Shown here: piece after piece, positions 16,766 to 26,247 of the stretch
How positions within the stretch are numbered: the stretch's first letter is position 1
Layout of the letters: every line of letters starts with the position of its first letter
Source: Bacteroidales bacterium
GTDB lineage: Bacteria > Bacteroidota > Bacteroidia > Bacteroidales > UBA932
Reading direction: 5' to 3'
Length of the DNA stretch: 64,000 bases
NCBI GenBank assembly: GCA_016286385.1
Contig: JAEESO010000002.1
Span: 124,001 to 188,000, forward strand
Position numbers and translations under genes: made by a program
Notes under the pieces: generated by a model
The model's database searches: none
Seen by the model: only the letters and a program-made list of their open reading frames with translations
Told to the model about the DNA's origin: nothing

Positions 16766-17920
16766 ATGGACCTCACTGAATACATGGACATTGCTCCTTT
16801 CAATGACGAGGAAGCATCGGCCGCCCTTACGCGCCTGTCCAATCATCCAAATACCAAGTGGATATCCAAGAGGATATTCCCGGACCAGCCCGATACCCTT
16901 CTAGGGGAGATTCTCCGTAACATCCACACCGTGGACGAATTCCAGTCCATAGTGATGACAAAGGCCATCCAGTGGGTCATAGACCATTCCGTGAAGGAGT
17001 TTACGTATGGCGGCCTTGAGAATCTTACATCCATTGAGGGCAAGTATCTGGCAATGTCCAATCACAGGGACATCATACTGGATCCGGCATTCCTCCAGCT
17101 CATTCTCCTTAAGAACGGCCTTCCGGACACCCAGATCTGCGTAGGGGACAATCTCCTTAAGCAAAAGAGCGTGGAGCTACTCATCCGCTCAAACCGCATG
17201 ATCAAGGTCATCAGGGGAATATCGGCCCGTGAACTGTATCTGTCTTCCCAACTGCTTTCCAAATACATCCGTGAGGTCATAACCTCCGGCACCAGCTCTG
17301 TCTGGATTGCCCAGCGTCAGGGACGTACCAAGGATGGCCTGGATACCACCGAGCAGGGCCTCCTCAAGATGTTCGACATGTCCGGTACCAAGGATTTCAC
17401 CCAGAATTTCAAGGAACTGAACATCATTCCCATAAGCATCTCCTATGAGTATGAACCCTGCGATATCCTGAAAGCTAGGGAAATCCTTATCTCACGCACC
17501 CAGAAGTACGTGAAAACTGAGACTGAGGACCTTGAGAGCATTATCCAGGGCATCATGCAGCCCAAGGGGAATGTCCATATCCAGTTTGGGAAACCCCTTA
17601 CTGATCAGGAGATTGAGGAAGCATCTCTCTGCGACAAGAACGACCGCTACCAGAGCATCCGTCATGCAATGGACGTAAGGATCATTGAAGGCTACAAGCT
17701 TTGGAAAACCAATTACATGGCCTACGACATTGTGACAGAAGGCTCAAAGTACTCTTCAGAATATTCTCCGGAAGAACTCAAGGCTTTCAAAGGCTACATA
17801 GAAGCCCTGCTTGGAAAGGTAGAGCCTGAACTGGACAAGGATGAACTGAGGGATATCCTCCTTCACATCTACAGCAATCCCGTCCTTTCAAAGGAAAACC
17901 TCCTTACAGATTCACAATAA
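16766..17920 (+). CDS. 1-acylglycerol-3-phosphate acyltransferase-like protein
   Basis: A 384-residue protein of the PlsC/LPLAT superfamily. The catalytic NH(X4)D motif is NHRDIILD (about residues 96-103). A second family block with WIAQRQGRTKDG (about 182-193) corresponds to the substrate-binding block III, and IIPISISYEYEP to block IV. Such enzymes acylate glycerophosphate or related lipids at the inner face of the membrane. No long membrane helix is present. I start at ATG 16766, not TTG 16760. The gene overlaps the convergent antiporter gene by 17 bp at the 3' ends. Confidence 0.82.
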   Translation: MDLTEYMDIAPFNDEEASAALTRLSNHPNTKWISKRIFPDQPDTLLGEILRNIHTVDEFQSIVMTKAIQWVIDHSVKEFTYGGLENLTSIEGKYLAMSNHRDIILDPAFLQLILLKNGLPDTQICVGDNLLKQKSVELLIRSNRMIKVIRGISARELYLSSQLLSKYIREVITSGTSSVWIAQRQGRTKDGLDTTEQGLLKMFDMSGTKDFTQNFKELNIIPISISYEYEPCDILKAREILISRTQKYVKTETEDLESIIQGIMQPKGNVHIQFGKPLTDQEIEEASLCDKNDRYQSIRHAMDVRIIEGYKLWKTNYMAYDIVTEGSKYSSEYSPEELKAFKGYIEALLGKVEPELDKDELRDILLHIYSNPVLSKENLLTDSQ

Positions 17921-18860
17921 GCCAGGCCATATAGCCGGCCCACAGAAGAAGGAACAGCGCACCGTCCAGACGGTCCAGGCTGTTCTTTTTTCCTATATGG
18001 CAACTTGTCAGAAGCGCCAGGGCGCTTGCGAGGAGTATTCCAAGGTCAATGTAGGAGATATCGGCAAAACTAAGCGGATTGATAAGGGCCGATCCTCCAA
18101 GGATAAGCAGCACGTTGAAGATGTTGGAGCCGATAATATTTCCAAGTGCAAGCTGGCCTTTTTTCTTTACTGCCGCTGCAACGCAGGTGGCAAGTTCGGG
18201 CATGGATGTGCCGCCAGCGAGGATGGTGATGGCTATGAATTTGTCACTTACTCCAAGGGTGTGCGCAATTGAAACGGCCGAATTCACAAAGAGGCGGCCT
18301 CCGAATATAAGAGCCGCAATGCCTCCGATGATGAATAGTATGGCAAGCCAGATGTTGAGCTGCTTGGTCTCTGTGGAGGAATTCTCATCTGGGGAGGAGG
18401 TCTTGAAACTGAGCCACATATACCCTAAGAAAAGGGCCAGGAGGATGCCTCCGTCAAGGCGTGACAGGCCGTCCATGCCGGCTCCGAAGATAGTGTGCTC
18501 AAGCCCCAGAAGGATGAGGACCACCACCGTGACGATATTCATGGGGATATCCCTGCGCCTGTTTTCTTTTGTAATGGCCATGGGGAGGATGAGCGCGGTG
18601 ATACCAAGGATGAGGAGGGTATTGAAGATGTTGGAGCCCACCACGTTTCCAAGTGCGATATCGGCATTGCCCTGAGCGGCGCCGATAAAGCTTACTACCA
18701 TTTCAGGGGCCGATGTTCCCATGCCCACGATGGTAAGGCCGATTACAAATTCGCTGAGTCCGAATTTCCTTGCAAGGGCCGATGAACCTTCCACAAGGTA
18801 ATCGGCGCCAAACACCACAAGCGCAAGGCCTGCAAGGAACAATATGATCTGAAGTAACAT
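17904..18860 (-). CDS. CaCA-family sodium/calcium antiporter (YrbG-like)
   Basis: A 318-residue inner-membrane antiporter with ten to eleven helices in two inverted halves. Each half holds the CaCA alpha repeat: GMGTSAPEMVVS with GNVVGSNIFNTLLILG, and AGGTSMPELATC with GNIIGSNIFNVLLILGG. The family exchanges Ca2+ for Na+ or H+ across the inner membrane. A -7 element lies 23 bp upstream. It is divergent from the lipoprotein/M6 operon. Confidence 0.93.
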   Translation of the reverse strand: MLLQIILFLAGLALVVFGADYLVEGSSALARKFGLSEFVIGLTIVGMGTSAPEMVVSFIGAAQGNADIALGNVVGSNIFNTLLILGITALILPMAITKENRRRDIPMNIVTVVVLILLGLEHTIFGAGMDGLSRLDGGILLALFLGYMWLSFKTSSPDENSSTETKQLNIWLAILFIIGGIAALIFGGRLFVNSAVSIAHTLGVSDKFIAITILAGGTSMPELATCVAAAVKKKGQLALGNIIGSNIFNVLLILGGSALINPLSFADISYIDLGILLASALALLTSCHIGKKNSLDRLDGALFLLLWAGYMAWLIVNL

Positions 18861-18882
18861 TATGTCTCTTTAAAATTGAGCA

Positions 18883-18890
18883 CAAAATTA
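18883..18890 (-). promoter_or_regulatory. -7 element (TAATTTTG) for the antiporter
   Basis: The minus strand reads TAATTTTG 22 bp before the antiporter ATG, in a 69-bp divergent region. Confidence 0.5.
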
Positions 18891-18911
18891 GCAATTATCT
18901 CCTATTTTTAC

Positions 18912-18919
18912 TACATTTG
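18912..18919 (+). promoter_or_regulatory. -7 element (TACATTTG) for the lipoprotein/M6 protease operon
   Basis: TACATTTG ends 10 bp before the ATG at 18930, implying a leader of about 6 nt. No other promoter is evident before 24.7 kb, so the four genes to 24698 may be one transcript. Confidence 0.55.
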
Positions 18920-18929
18920 TTAACTAAAT

Positions 18930-19385
18930 ATGACTCTGAAAAGGCTCATATCCGTGTCTGTGCTTGCCGCAGCGTTTGTCTGCTCCTGCATCCCCAAGAC
19001 GCCGGACAGGCCCACTCCGCCCGCTCCAAACCCTCCCGTCCCGGAAGATCCGGATCCCATAACCATGATAACAACCCCCGGCGCATACGGCGTAGAGGGT
19101 GGGGATGTGTTATTTGACCTTTCCTATAACCAACTCAGCGTGGTGGAGTATAAGGGCGGCTGCTCATACCGCATCTTAAATCCTGAAAAGGTAAGCGTAG
19201 TAAGCGTGTCGGGCCTTCCGCAGGTTCTCACTCAGGGTGAAAGTGTGTCTTTCCTTTACAGAGTTCTGGAGCATGGTCACAGCACTGTGAGCAAAAGATA
19301 TGACATGACAGTCCTCCAGATTAAGGACGGAAAGGCCTGGCTCAAGCAGGACAACACCACCTTCTTTGTCATAGCCCTCCTATGA
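18930..19385 (+). CDS. small lipoprotein paired with M6 protease (pair 1)
   Basis: A 151-residue predicted lipoprotein. The SpII signal is MTLKRLISVSVLAAAFVCSC with lipidated Cys20, followed by a Pro-rich linker (PDRPTPPAPNPPVPEDPDP) and a globular part of about 110 residues. That part is alike in pattern to the lipoprotein at 21604: both share T-x-G-x-Y near its start, QLS, a P-E...V-x-x-VSG block, Q-G-x-S, and a final VL-I-x-G-x-x-WLK then an aromatic and VI. No known family is recognised. It overlaps the M6 protease start by 4 bp (ATGA), so the two are translationally coupled. A role as inhibitor or partner of the protease is inferred. Confidence 0.8.
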   Translation: MTLKRLISVSVLAAAFVCSCIPKTPDRPTPPAPNPPVPEDPDPITMITTPGAYGVEGGDVLFDLSYNQLSVVEYKGGCSYRILNPEKVSVVSVSGLPQVLTQGESVSFLYRVLEHGHSTVSKRYDMTVLQIKDGKAWLKQDNTTFFVIALL

Positions 19386-21607
19386 TACTCCCGGCCCTCA
19401 TACTGTCTGCGGTCCTCAGTGCATGGACGTCCCTTGATACCCTCAAGGTTCCATGCGTCCTTGTGGAATTCTCGGACGTAAAGTTTGACGGAGATGCCCC
19501 TTCAGATTATTTTGATGCCCTTCTCAATGAGGAGGATTATTCTGAGGGATTTGCCACGGGGTCAGTAAGGGATTATTTCCAGGACAACTCCCTAGGTGCA
19601 TTCACACCCGTCTTTGATGTCTACGGCCCCGTGACTCTTTCAAGATACCGTGCCTATTATGGACGGGATGTCATCATAGACGGAGTCAGGGCCGATGCCG
19701 CAGCTGACGAAGCCATCGCAGAGGCATGTGTGGCCCTTAAGGACGATGTGGATTTCTCTCAGTACGACTCTGACGGAGACGGTGTGCTGGATATGATCCT
19801 TTTCATCTACGCCGGCCATGACCAGTCTCAGGGAGGCCCACAGGACGCAATCTGGGCTCATCACTGGAACATGAGTAAATCGGCCAATCCCGATCTTCAT
19901 GACGTTGAAATAGACGGCGTCAGGCTGGACAGCTATTTCTGTGCGTCGGAACTCAGAGGCAGAGACGGTAAGGACCTTTCTGGCATCGGCATCATTTCCC
20001 ATGAATTCGGGCACGCCCTTGGCTTGCCGGATTTCTATGACCAGGTTGGGTCCGGTTCCGGGAAGGCCCCGGATCTTGGGGAGTTCGCCCTCATGTGTTA
20101 TGGCTACAACAACAATTTCGGGTTCACTCCGCCTTTCCTTAACGCAGAGGAACGCATGATGCTGGGCTGGATGCAGTGGGATGGGCTTCAGGCACTTCAG
20201 CCTGGCAGGCAGGTCATGTCGGCCATAGAGCATAATACAGCTTATGTTATTCCCACTGACAATGAAGGGGAGTACTTCATCCTTGAATACAGGGATTCCA
20301 GGGGATGGGATTCTACTCTTCCGGAAGGTATGGTGCTGTATCACGTGGACAAGTCTCAGGAATATGCTCCAAGGTGGGAAAACTGGATCTATCCCGGTTC
20401 AGGTATCAACGACGATCCTTCCCACCCATGTTTCTACATTGTCCCGTCATATAACGGCGTGAGGGATGCCGGAAACATGGTTTTTCCCGGTATTTCCATG
20501 ACATCCGCGGTTGAACCAAAGGACTGGGCGGGTAACTATGTATCCTGTCAGCTGACCAATATAGAGCTTACACCGGATGGCCTGAGCTTGTATGCGCAGT
20601 TTGACGCGGGGACCAATGTGAACGGCTATGTAAGGGACGTATACGGCTACCCTGTAGAAGGCGCATCCGTGTCCATCGGTGAGGAGGAAACCATATCGGA
20701 CAATGACGGTCATTTCCTTGTTCCCGTGGAGGACGGAAAGAGAGGGTCAATGCTTCTCAATGCATCGGCCCCTGGTTACAGGCCTTTCAGCACCAGGGTC
20801 TCCCTTGGCAATTCAAGGGTGATTTCCGTCCCCGTGATCCTTAGACGGGACTCTGAGGGAGATGACAGCACACTGTCCAAGTATGACTCCCATTTAAGGC
20901 GCGGCTATTACAATAAGGCGGGCATTGGGGCTGTTAGGTTTACGGCCGATGATCTTGCTTCCTATGCCGGCAGTCTCCTTATGCAGATTATCTTCTATCC
21001 GTATCTTCTGAATTCATTTCTGGGAGAGATATATGTGACGGTGGATATCGGCCGGGAAAGAGTGCTTACAAGGCTGGTTGAAACGCCGGTCTATGGCATG
21101 TATTTCAAGAATACGGTGGATGTGAGCGATGCCGGGATAGTGATTCCGGAAGGCGAGGATGTCTACATTGGATATGGCAGCGCAGAAAGCGGGAACGGCA
21201 GTTTCTACCTTGGAACTGTGTATCCCGGGGAAAAGAACAACAGTTACTGGGCACCGTTCAGCGTGGAAAGATCCTCTTGGAGTCCCCTCTATGTAGAGAG
21301 GGCCGACATAACCATGAATCTGATGCTGGAGGCTCAGGTTCAGGAGCAGGTGGGGGCAGGGGACTTGTCGGCCCTTGGTTATTTCTATATCAGTTCAGGT
21401 AAGGGAAACTGGCAGGAGGGAGACACCTTCCCGCTGGAGCTTGTAAGTCCGGAAAACTGGCCTCAGGTAGATGTGACATGGTTTTATGATGGAAGCAAGG
21501 TGCGTGGTAACGTTGTCCTTGAGAGTGGTTATCACGTACTGGAGGCGGTTCTTGAATACAGTTCAGGTGTAGAGGAAACTATCAGGAAAGAATTCAATAT
21601 AAAATGA
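19382..21607 (+). CDS. M6-family metalloprotease without the N-terminal propeptide (pair 1)
   Basis: A 741-residue secreted metalloprotease of family M6 (immune inhibitor A-like). The zinc motif HEFGHALGLPDFYD starts at residue 207, and a Met-turn-like EFALMCYG follows about 33 residues later. A Ca-binding-like DSDGDGVLD loop precedes it. After the catalytic domain come a carboxypeptidase-regulatory-like domain (about 415-490, NGYVRDVYGYPVEGASVSI) and a C-terminal Ig-like domain. The N-terminus is a short hydrophobic stretch (ILPALILSAVLSA) followed at once by the catalytic domain. Unlike its paralogue at 22098, it lacks about 100 propeptide residues. Overlaps both neighbours by 4 bp. Confidence 0.88.
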   Translation: MILPALILSAVLSAWTSLDTLKVPCVLVEFSDVKFDGDAPSDYFDALLNEEDYSEGFATGSVRDYFQDNSLGAFTPVFDVYGPVTLSRYRAYYGRDVIIDGVRADAAADEAIAEACVALKDDVDFSQYDSDGDGVLDMILFIYAGHDQSQGGPQDAIWAHHWNMSKSANPDLHDVEIDGVRLDSYFCASELRGRDGKDLSGIGIISHEFGHALGLPDFYDQVGSGSGKAPDLGEFALMCYGYNNNFGFTPPFLNAEERMMLGWMQWDGLQALQPGRQVMSAIEHNTAYVIPTDNEGEYFILEYRDSRGWDSTLPEGMVLYHVDKSQEYAPRWENWIYPGSGINDDPSHPCFYIVPSYNGVRDAGNMVFPGISMTSAVEPKDWAGNYVSCQLTNIELTPDGLSLYAQFDAGTNVNGYVRDVYGYPVEGASVSIGEEETISDNDGHFLVPVEDGKRGSMLLNASAPGYRPFSTRVSLGNSRVISVPVILRRDSEGDDSTLSKYDSHLRRGYYNKAGIGAVRFTADDLASYAGSLLMQIIFYPYLLNSFLGEIYVTVDIGRERVLTRLVETPVYGMYFKNTVDVSDAGIVIPEGEDVYIGYGSAESGNGSFYLGTVYPGEKNNSYWAPFSVERSSWSPLYVERADITMNLMLEAQVQEQVGAGDLSALGYFYISSGKGNWQEGDTFPLELVSPENWPQVDVTWFYDGSKVRGNVVLESGYHVLEAVLEYSSGVEETIRKEFNIK

Positions 21608-22092
21608 AAAGGATATTATACTACGCACTGGCACTGGCTATCCTTGGCGCAATGCTGTACGGATGCCAGATTGTGCTTTTCACGGAGCCTCAGAAAGAGG
21701 ATCCCAGCGGGCAGCAGAATCAGACTCCAGATGATGACCCCAAGGAGGAAGAAGACCCTATCCTAAAGGTCAGAACCCTTGGAGTATATAATATGGACGG
21801 CTTGGATTATTCGTACAGGAGGGGGGAGTGGCAGCTTTCCAGGCACTATTCGGCCGATTCCAGGACAATTGCATTCAGCATGGTGGATCCGGAGAATAAG
21901 ACTGTGTACACCGTGTCCGGGATAAAGTCTTCGGTTTCTCAGGTTGGTCATAGTATTTATCTCACATTTACGGCCAAAACGCCGGAAAAGGAACTCAAGA
22001 GCTTCTCTTCTACGGCCCGGGTGCTGAAAGTGAGCGGAGACACACTGTGGCTTAAAAGCACCCAGGGACCTTATTACGTGATAAAAAAGTAA
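21604..22092 (+). CDS. small lipoprotein paired with M6 protease (pair 2)
   Basis: A 162-residue predicted lipoprotein with SpII signal MKRILYYALALAILGAMLYGC (lipidated Cys21). A disordered acidic linker (KEDPSGQQNQTPDDDPKEEE) comes next, then a domain that aligns by eye with the lipoprotein at 18930, including QLS, the P-E...VSG block and the WLK...VIKK end. It overlaps the preceding M6 gene by 4 bp and lies 5 bp before the next one. Unknown family; a protease-partner role is inferred from the repeated gene order. Confidence 0.8.
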   Translation: MKRILYYALALAILGAMLYGCQIVLFTEPQKEDPSGQQNQTPDDDPKEEEDPILKVRTLGVYNMDGLDYSYRRGEWQLSRHYSADSRTIAFSMVDPENKTVYTVSGIKSSVSQVGHSIYLTFTAKTPEKELKSFSSTARVLKVSGDTLWLKSTQGPYYVIKK

Positions 22093-22097
22093 GAGCT

Positions 22098-24698
22098 ATG
22101 AAAAGGTTACTCACTACAATAGCAGCGTTATCTATCATAGCTCTGAGCGCATACGCAATACCGGCAAAGCCCGGTTTCCGTTCATATACCCAGCCTGACG
22201 GAAGGACTCTGGTCCTTGAGCAAAAGGGAGACGAATTTGGCAGTTGGTTCAGGGATAAAGCCGGGAACAGATACATAATGGATGGGAAAGGGTATTTCCT
22301 TCCGGTTACGGATATCAGGGTACGCAAGATGTCACGTAATGCGTCATTAAAGCGCGTCCGTGCAAACAACCTCAGGACAAGTGACTACACGGACATGACC
22401 CACGGCACCAGGCGTATTCCTGTGGTACTGGTAGAGTTCTCAGATGTCAAGTTCAAGATTAACTCGCCGGCCCAGAGTTTTGATGCCCTTCTCAACGAGC
22501 AGGGATATAACGGGTACAACGGGGTAGGCGCTACGGGATCTGTGAGAGATTTCTATCTGGACAACTCCCACGGTGCCTTTGAACCTGTTTTTGATGTCTT
22601 TGGGCCGGTCTCCCTGGATAATCCCATTAAGTATTATGGAGAGCAGATAAAGAATTCTGATGGTACCGTAGACCATGAAGACAAACAGCCGGAACTGGCG
22701 CTGTACCATGCCTGCCTGAAACTTGACGGAACAGTTGATTTCTCTCAGTATGACTACGACTCAAATGGCCTTGTGGATATGGTCCTGTTCTATTATGCCG
22801 GTGGATCACAGGCCGAAGGATGGCCTGTAGATCACATTTGGCCGCATTCCTGGAGTGTCCAGGGATCTTCCTCTTCAGATGCCCGAAGTCACAAGTTTGA
22901 CGGGAAAAAACTTGGAAATTACTTCTGCTCGTCAGAACTCAAAGGCTTGGGAGTTTCCGAGACCATGTGCTCCATAGGTGTTACGTGTCATGAGTTTGCC
23001 CATTCTCTGGGTCTCCCAGATTTCTATGATGCGGACTATGATGAGAACGGTTCCAATGAAGGACTATACTCTTTTTCAACCATGTGTGCAGGTTCCTATA
23101 ACGACTTATCCCGAACTCCGCCATACTTTAATACGGAGGAAAGGATAATGCTTGGGTGGATGGAAGAGAGTGACATAAAGATGATTAAGGCAGGGGAGAA
23201 TGTGCTCCCGTTCATAGATAACAATGTTGCTTTCAAGACACTTGCAACCGCGGAAGGGGAGTATTTCCTTTATGAAAAGAGGGGTGGTGAGGGCAACAAA
23301 TGGGATGCTCCTCTTCATGAAGGCATGGTTGTCTATCATGTGGATAAATCCCCGTCCCACACTATTGTGGGAAGTATTTCAGCACAGTATATCTGGAGGA
23401 CCAATACCATCAATAATTACGGCGGCCACCCATGTTTTTACGTAGTCGCTCCGCCGGATCAGGAGTCAACAAGCTTTCAATCCACCAAACTTGATTGTTC
23501 CGACCTCGTATTCCCTGGATTCTACGGGATTGATTCATATTGTGCCAAGGACTGGGACGGCAACGATTCCTCATACATTCTCTCAGATATACACGTGAGC
23601 GGCAATGAAGTCCATTTTACGGCCACCACGGACTCTGATGCAAGGTTCCTTGAAGGAACAGTGAAAGATACATCCGGAAAGCCCCTGGAAGGCGTTTCAG
23701 TTGCCTTAAATCCATATACTGAAGCAGCTCCAAGCACCAGTGGGATTGTGATAAGGAAGCTTCTTTCCGCCGGTGGGCAGAAGACATTTACTGATGCCAC
23801 CGGCCGGTTTTCCTTTGAAATCGGCCCGGATGCTCCGGAGAATTATTCGTTGAGTGCCAGCCTTGAGGGCTATGTAGGGCAGTCCGTTACCGTCCGGATA
23901 AACAAGAAGGTTACTACAACTGATTTCACCTTGAGGGCCATGGGAGAGTTTGGGATGACGGGAGATTTCCCATTCTGGGATATCATGGAAAAGGATATTG
24001 AAGCGATGGAATTCTATGCCGTAGGGTCAATTGACGACAAATCCTTGATGGTTGGCGCAAAATGTTCCAGGGATATTTGGGGCGCATATGAGGGCCTCCT
24101 TGTGAAGAGTGTAAATTACTTCACATACTATGATGCAGACGCCTATTATTTCATACTGGATTCGGCCGATGGATTGTCGGCTGTTAAATCCCCCAGAGTG
24201 AACAAAGAGTCATATGCCATTTATGATATTTCTGACAATGGCATTCATATACCATCCGGAGATTTCTATTTAGGGTTTGCCATAGAGAATGTCAAGGCCA
24301 ACAAAGAAAATAGCCTTATTGTACTACCTACAGGTGGTGGATGCTACAGCGCACCCCTGAATTTTCAGGGGCATGCTGATTGGAAGTATCTTGGCACTTA
24401 TGACGTCCCCATAATAATCACTCTCTCTGATGAAGATTACGTTCCGGGCCTTCCGGATATCGGCCAGCCTTACATAGATATTGCTCCAGGTGCCTTGAGG
24501 GCAGGGGAAAAGGTAGAGTTGAGGATTGCTACGTCTCCAGACCTTAATATCAAATCCATAGTCTGGGCTTTCGACGGTACAGAAACCCTTGACGGCAGTA
24601 TCATCACCCTTACGGCCGGATGGCACACCGTGAGTGCCGAGGTCACTTATTTGGACAATACCAGGGATATCCTTGAAAGGGAGATAGAAGTTAAATAA
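22098..24698 (+). CDS. M6-family metalloprotease with propeptide (pair 2)
   Basis: An 866-residue secreted M6 metalloprotease. A signal peptide (1 to about 21, ending SAYAIP) is followed by a propeptide-like region (KPGFRSYTQPDGRTLVLEQKGDEFGSW..., to about residue 95). The catalytic domain has zinc motif HEFAHSLGLPDFYD from residue 298 and a Met-turn-like FSTMCAG. A carboxypeptidase-regulatory-like domain (about 515-610) and a C-terminal Ig-like domain with DGSIITLTAGWHTVSAEVTY follow. It is a paralogue of the M6 protease at 19382 over almost its whole length. The 3' end overlaps convergent rlmD by 8 bp. No type IX C-terminal sorting motif was recognised. Confidence 0.9.
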   Translation: MKRLLTTIAALSIIALSAYAIPAKPGFRSYTQPDGRTLVLEQKGDEFGSWFRDKAGNRYIMDGKGYFLPVTDIRVRKMSRNASLKRVRANNLRTSDYTDMTHGTRRIPVVLVEFSDVKFKINSPAQSFDALLNEQGYNGYNGVGATGSVRDFYLDNSHGAFEPVFDVFGPVSLDNPIKYYGEQIKNSDGTVDHEDKQPELALYHACLKLDGTVDFSQYDYDSNGLVDMVLFYYAGGSQAEGWPVDHIWPHSWSVQGSSSSDARSHKFDGKKLGNYFCSSELKGLGVSETMCSIGVTCHEFAHSLGLPDFYDADYDENGSNEGLYSFSTMCAGSYNDLSRTPPYFNTEERIMLGWMEESDIKMIKAGENVLPFIDNNVAFKTLATAEGEYFLYEKRGGEGNKWDAPLHEGMVVYHVDKSPSHTIVGSISAQYIWRTNTINNYGGHPCFYVVAPPDQESTSFQSTKLDCSDLVFPGFYGIDSYCAKDWDGNDSSYILSDIHVSGNEVHFTATTDSDARFLEGTVKDTSGKPLEGVSVALNPYTEAAPSTSGIVIRKLLSAGGQKTFTDATGRFSFEIGPDAPENYSLSASLEGYVGQSVTVRINKKVTTTDFTLRAMGEFGMTGDFPFWDIMEKDIEAMEFYAVGSIDDKSLMVGAKCSRDIWGAYEGLLVKSVNYFTYYDADAYYFILDSADGLSAVKSPRVNKESYAIYDISDNGIHIPSGDFYLGFAIENVKANKENSLIVLPTGGGCYSAPLNFQGHADWKYLGTYDVPIIITLSDEDYVPGLPDIGQPYIDIAPGALRAGEKVELRIATSPDLNIKSIVWAFDGTETLDGSIITLTAGWHTVSAEVTYLDNTRDILEREIEVK

Positions 24699-26097
24699 GT
24701 TCCAGCGCCACAACGTTCTCCACATGCATGGTGTGGGGGAACATATCCACGGGCTGCACAGCGGTAATGCGGTATTTCTCAGAGATAATTGCAAGGTCCC
24801 TGGCCTGTGAAGCAGGGTTACAGCTCACATACACCATTCGGCCCGGGGCGGCACCAAGGATTACCTTTGCTACGTCAGGGTGGATACCTGCTCGGGGGGG
24901 ATCCAGGATTATTACATCCGGCCTTCCGTGTTTTGCGATAAACGCCTCATTCAGAACATCTTTCATGTCTCCTGCAAAGAAGCTGCAGTTTGTGATTCCG
25001 TTGCGTTTTGCGTTATCCTTGGCATCTTCTATGGCCTCCGGGACGTACTCGATTCCAACCACTTTAGCGGCCTTTGCACTTACAAACTGTGCAATGGTGC
25101 CCGTGCCGGTATAGAGGTCATAGACAACCTCATTGCCGGTAAGAGCAGCAAAGTCCCTGGCTACGCTGTAAAGCCTGTAGGCCTGCTCAGAGTTTGTCTG
25201 ATAGAAGGATTTGGGGCCGATCTTGAAGCTCAGGCCTTCCATTGTCTCATATATGGCGTCTTCTCCTTTGTAGAGGACGGGGGACTGGTCAGATATAGAG
25301 TCGTTGAGTTTTTCGTTAACTATGTACCAAAGGCTTGAAATCTCAGGAAAACGGGCGCTCACGGCATCCAGGAGGGCTTTTATATCTTCCATACGGGGCT
25401 GAGCGAAGCACAGGATGAGCATGACGTCTCCCTTGTCATTTGTCCTGACAAACATATTGCGGAAAAAGCCCCTGTTTTCACGGATATTGTAAAACTCGTA
25501 GCCGTGGTCAAGGCAGAACTGCTTCACAAAGAGGCGGATGGCATTTGATGGCTCTTTCTGAAGGTGGCACTCCTTGATATCCAGCACTTTATCAAAGAAT
25601 TTACTCACGTGGAAGCCAAGGCCCACGCGATCATCGGCCGATAGTGCATCAGGATTCTCTCCATTGAGGATCCAGCGAGACGCTGAAGCGCTGAATTCCA
25701 ATTTGTTACGATAATATTCTGTATGTGGAGAGGGGAGTGTAGGCCTTATTTCCGGTACGTCAAGATGGCCGATACGTACCAGCTGGTCTTCCACCTGCTG
25801 TCTCTTGGCTTCAAGCTGCATGCTGTAAGGCAGCGGCTGCCATCGGCACCCGCCGCAAACTCCAAAATGCGGGCAGAAAGGTTCCAGACGGTGCTCTGAA
25901 GGCTTTACAATACGTTTTATCCAGCCTTCCATGTAGTTTTTCTTCTTTTTGAAGACCTGGATGTCCACAACGTCTCCGGGAACGGCAAAATCCACAAAGA
26001 CAACCATTCCGTCCACGTGCGCAAGTGCCTTGCCCTCGGCCGCCACGGCCTCAATGGTAACGTTCTCCAGCAGGAGATCAACTCTTTTTCTTGACAT
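24691..26097 (-). CDS. rlmD: 23S rRNA (uracil-C5)-methyltransferase RlmD-like
   Basis: A 468-residue SAM-dependent RNA m5U methyltransferase. An N-terminal TRAM domain (about 1-60) is followed by the iron-sulfur cysteines CPHFGVCGGC (Cys75, 81, 84; the fourth probably in the later ECHLQ). The SAM-binding motif is VYDLYTGTGTIAQF, and the C-terminal block is ILDPPRAG and VYVSCNPAS, with the catalytic Cys in the latter. RlmD/RumA methylates U1939-equivalent of 23S rRNA; TrmA-like or RlmC-like specificity cannot be excluded. A -7 element lies only 4 bp upstream of the ATG, so the mRNA may be leaderless. Confidence 0.9.
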   Translation of the reverse strand: MSRKRVDLLLENVTIEAVAAEGKALAHVDGMVVFVDFAVPGDVVDIQVFKKKKNYMEGWIKRIVKPSEHRLEPFCPHFGVCGGCRWQPLPYSMQLEAKRQQVEDQLVRIGHLDVPEIRPTLPSPHTEYYRNKLEFSASASRWILNGENPDALSADDRVGLGFHVSKFFDKVLDIKECHLQKEPSNAIRLFVKQFCLDHGYEFYNIRENRGFFRNMFVRTNDKGDVMLILCFAQPRMEDIKALLDAVSARFPEISSLWYIVNEKLNDSISDQSPVLYKGEDAIYETMEGLSFKIGPKSFYQTNSEQAYRLYSVARDFAALTGNEVVYDLYTGTGTIAQFVSAKAAKVVGIEYVPEAIEDAKDNAKRNGITNCSFFAGDMKDVLNEAFIAKHGRPDVIILDPPRAGIHPDVAKVILGAAPGRMVYVSCNPASQARDLAIISEKYRITAVQPVDMFPHTMHVENVVALELI

Positions 26098-26101
26098 GTT
26101 G

Positions 26102-26109
26102 CAAAATTA
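26102..26109 (-). promoter_or_regulatory. -7 element (TAATTTTG) for rlmD, leaderless arrangement
   Basis: The minus strand reads TAATTTTG ending 4 bp before the rlmD ATG. If transcription begins a few bases after the element, the message starts at or next to the start codon. Confidence 0.45.
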
Positions 26110-26247
26110 GTCAAAATTGAGAGGGGAGACAAATTTATTTCCGTAACTTAACATAATATAAATTGTATAACATAGTGCAAAATAATTATTTTGAGGTGTT
26201 TTATGCCCTTTTTGCAGTTCGATGCAACGTTTTACCAAAAAAATGCA

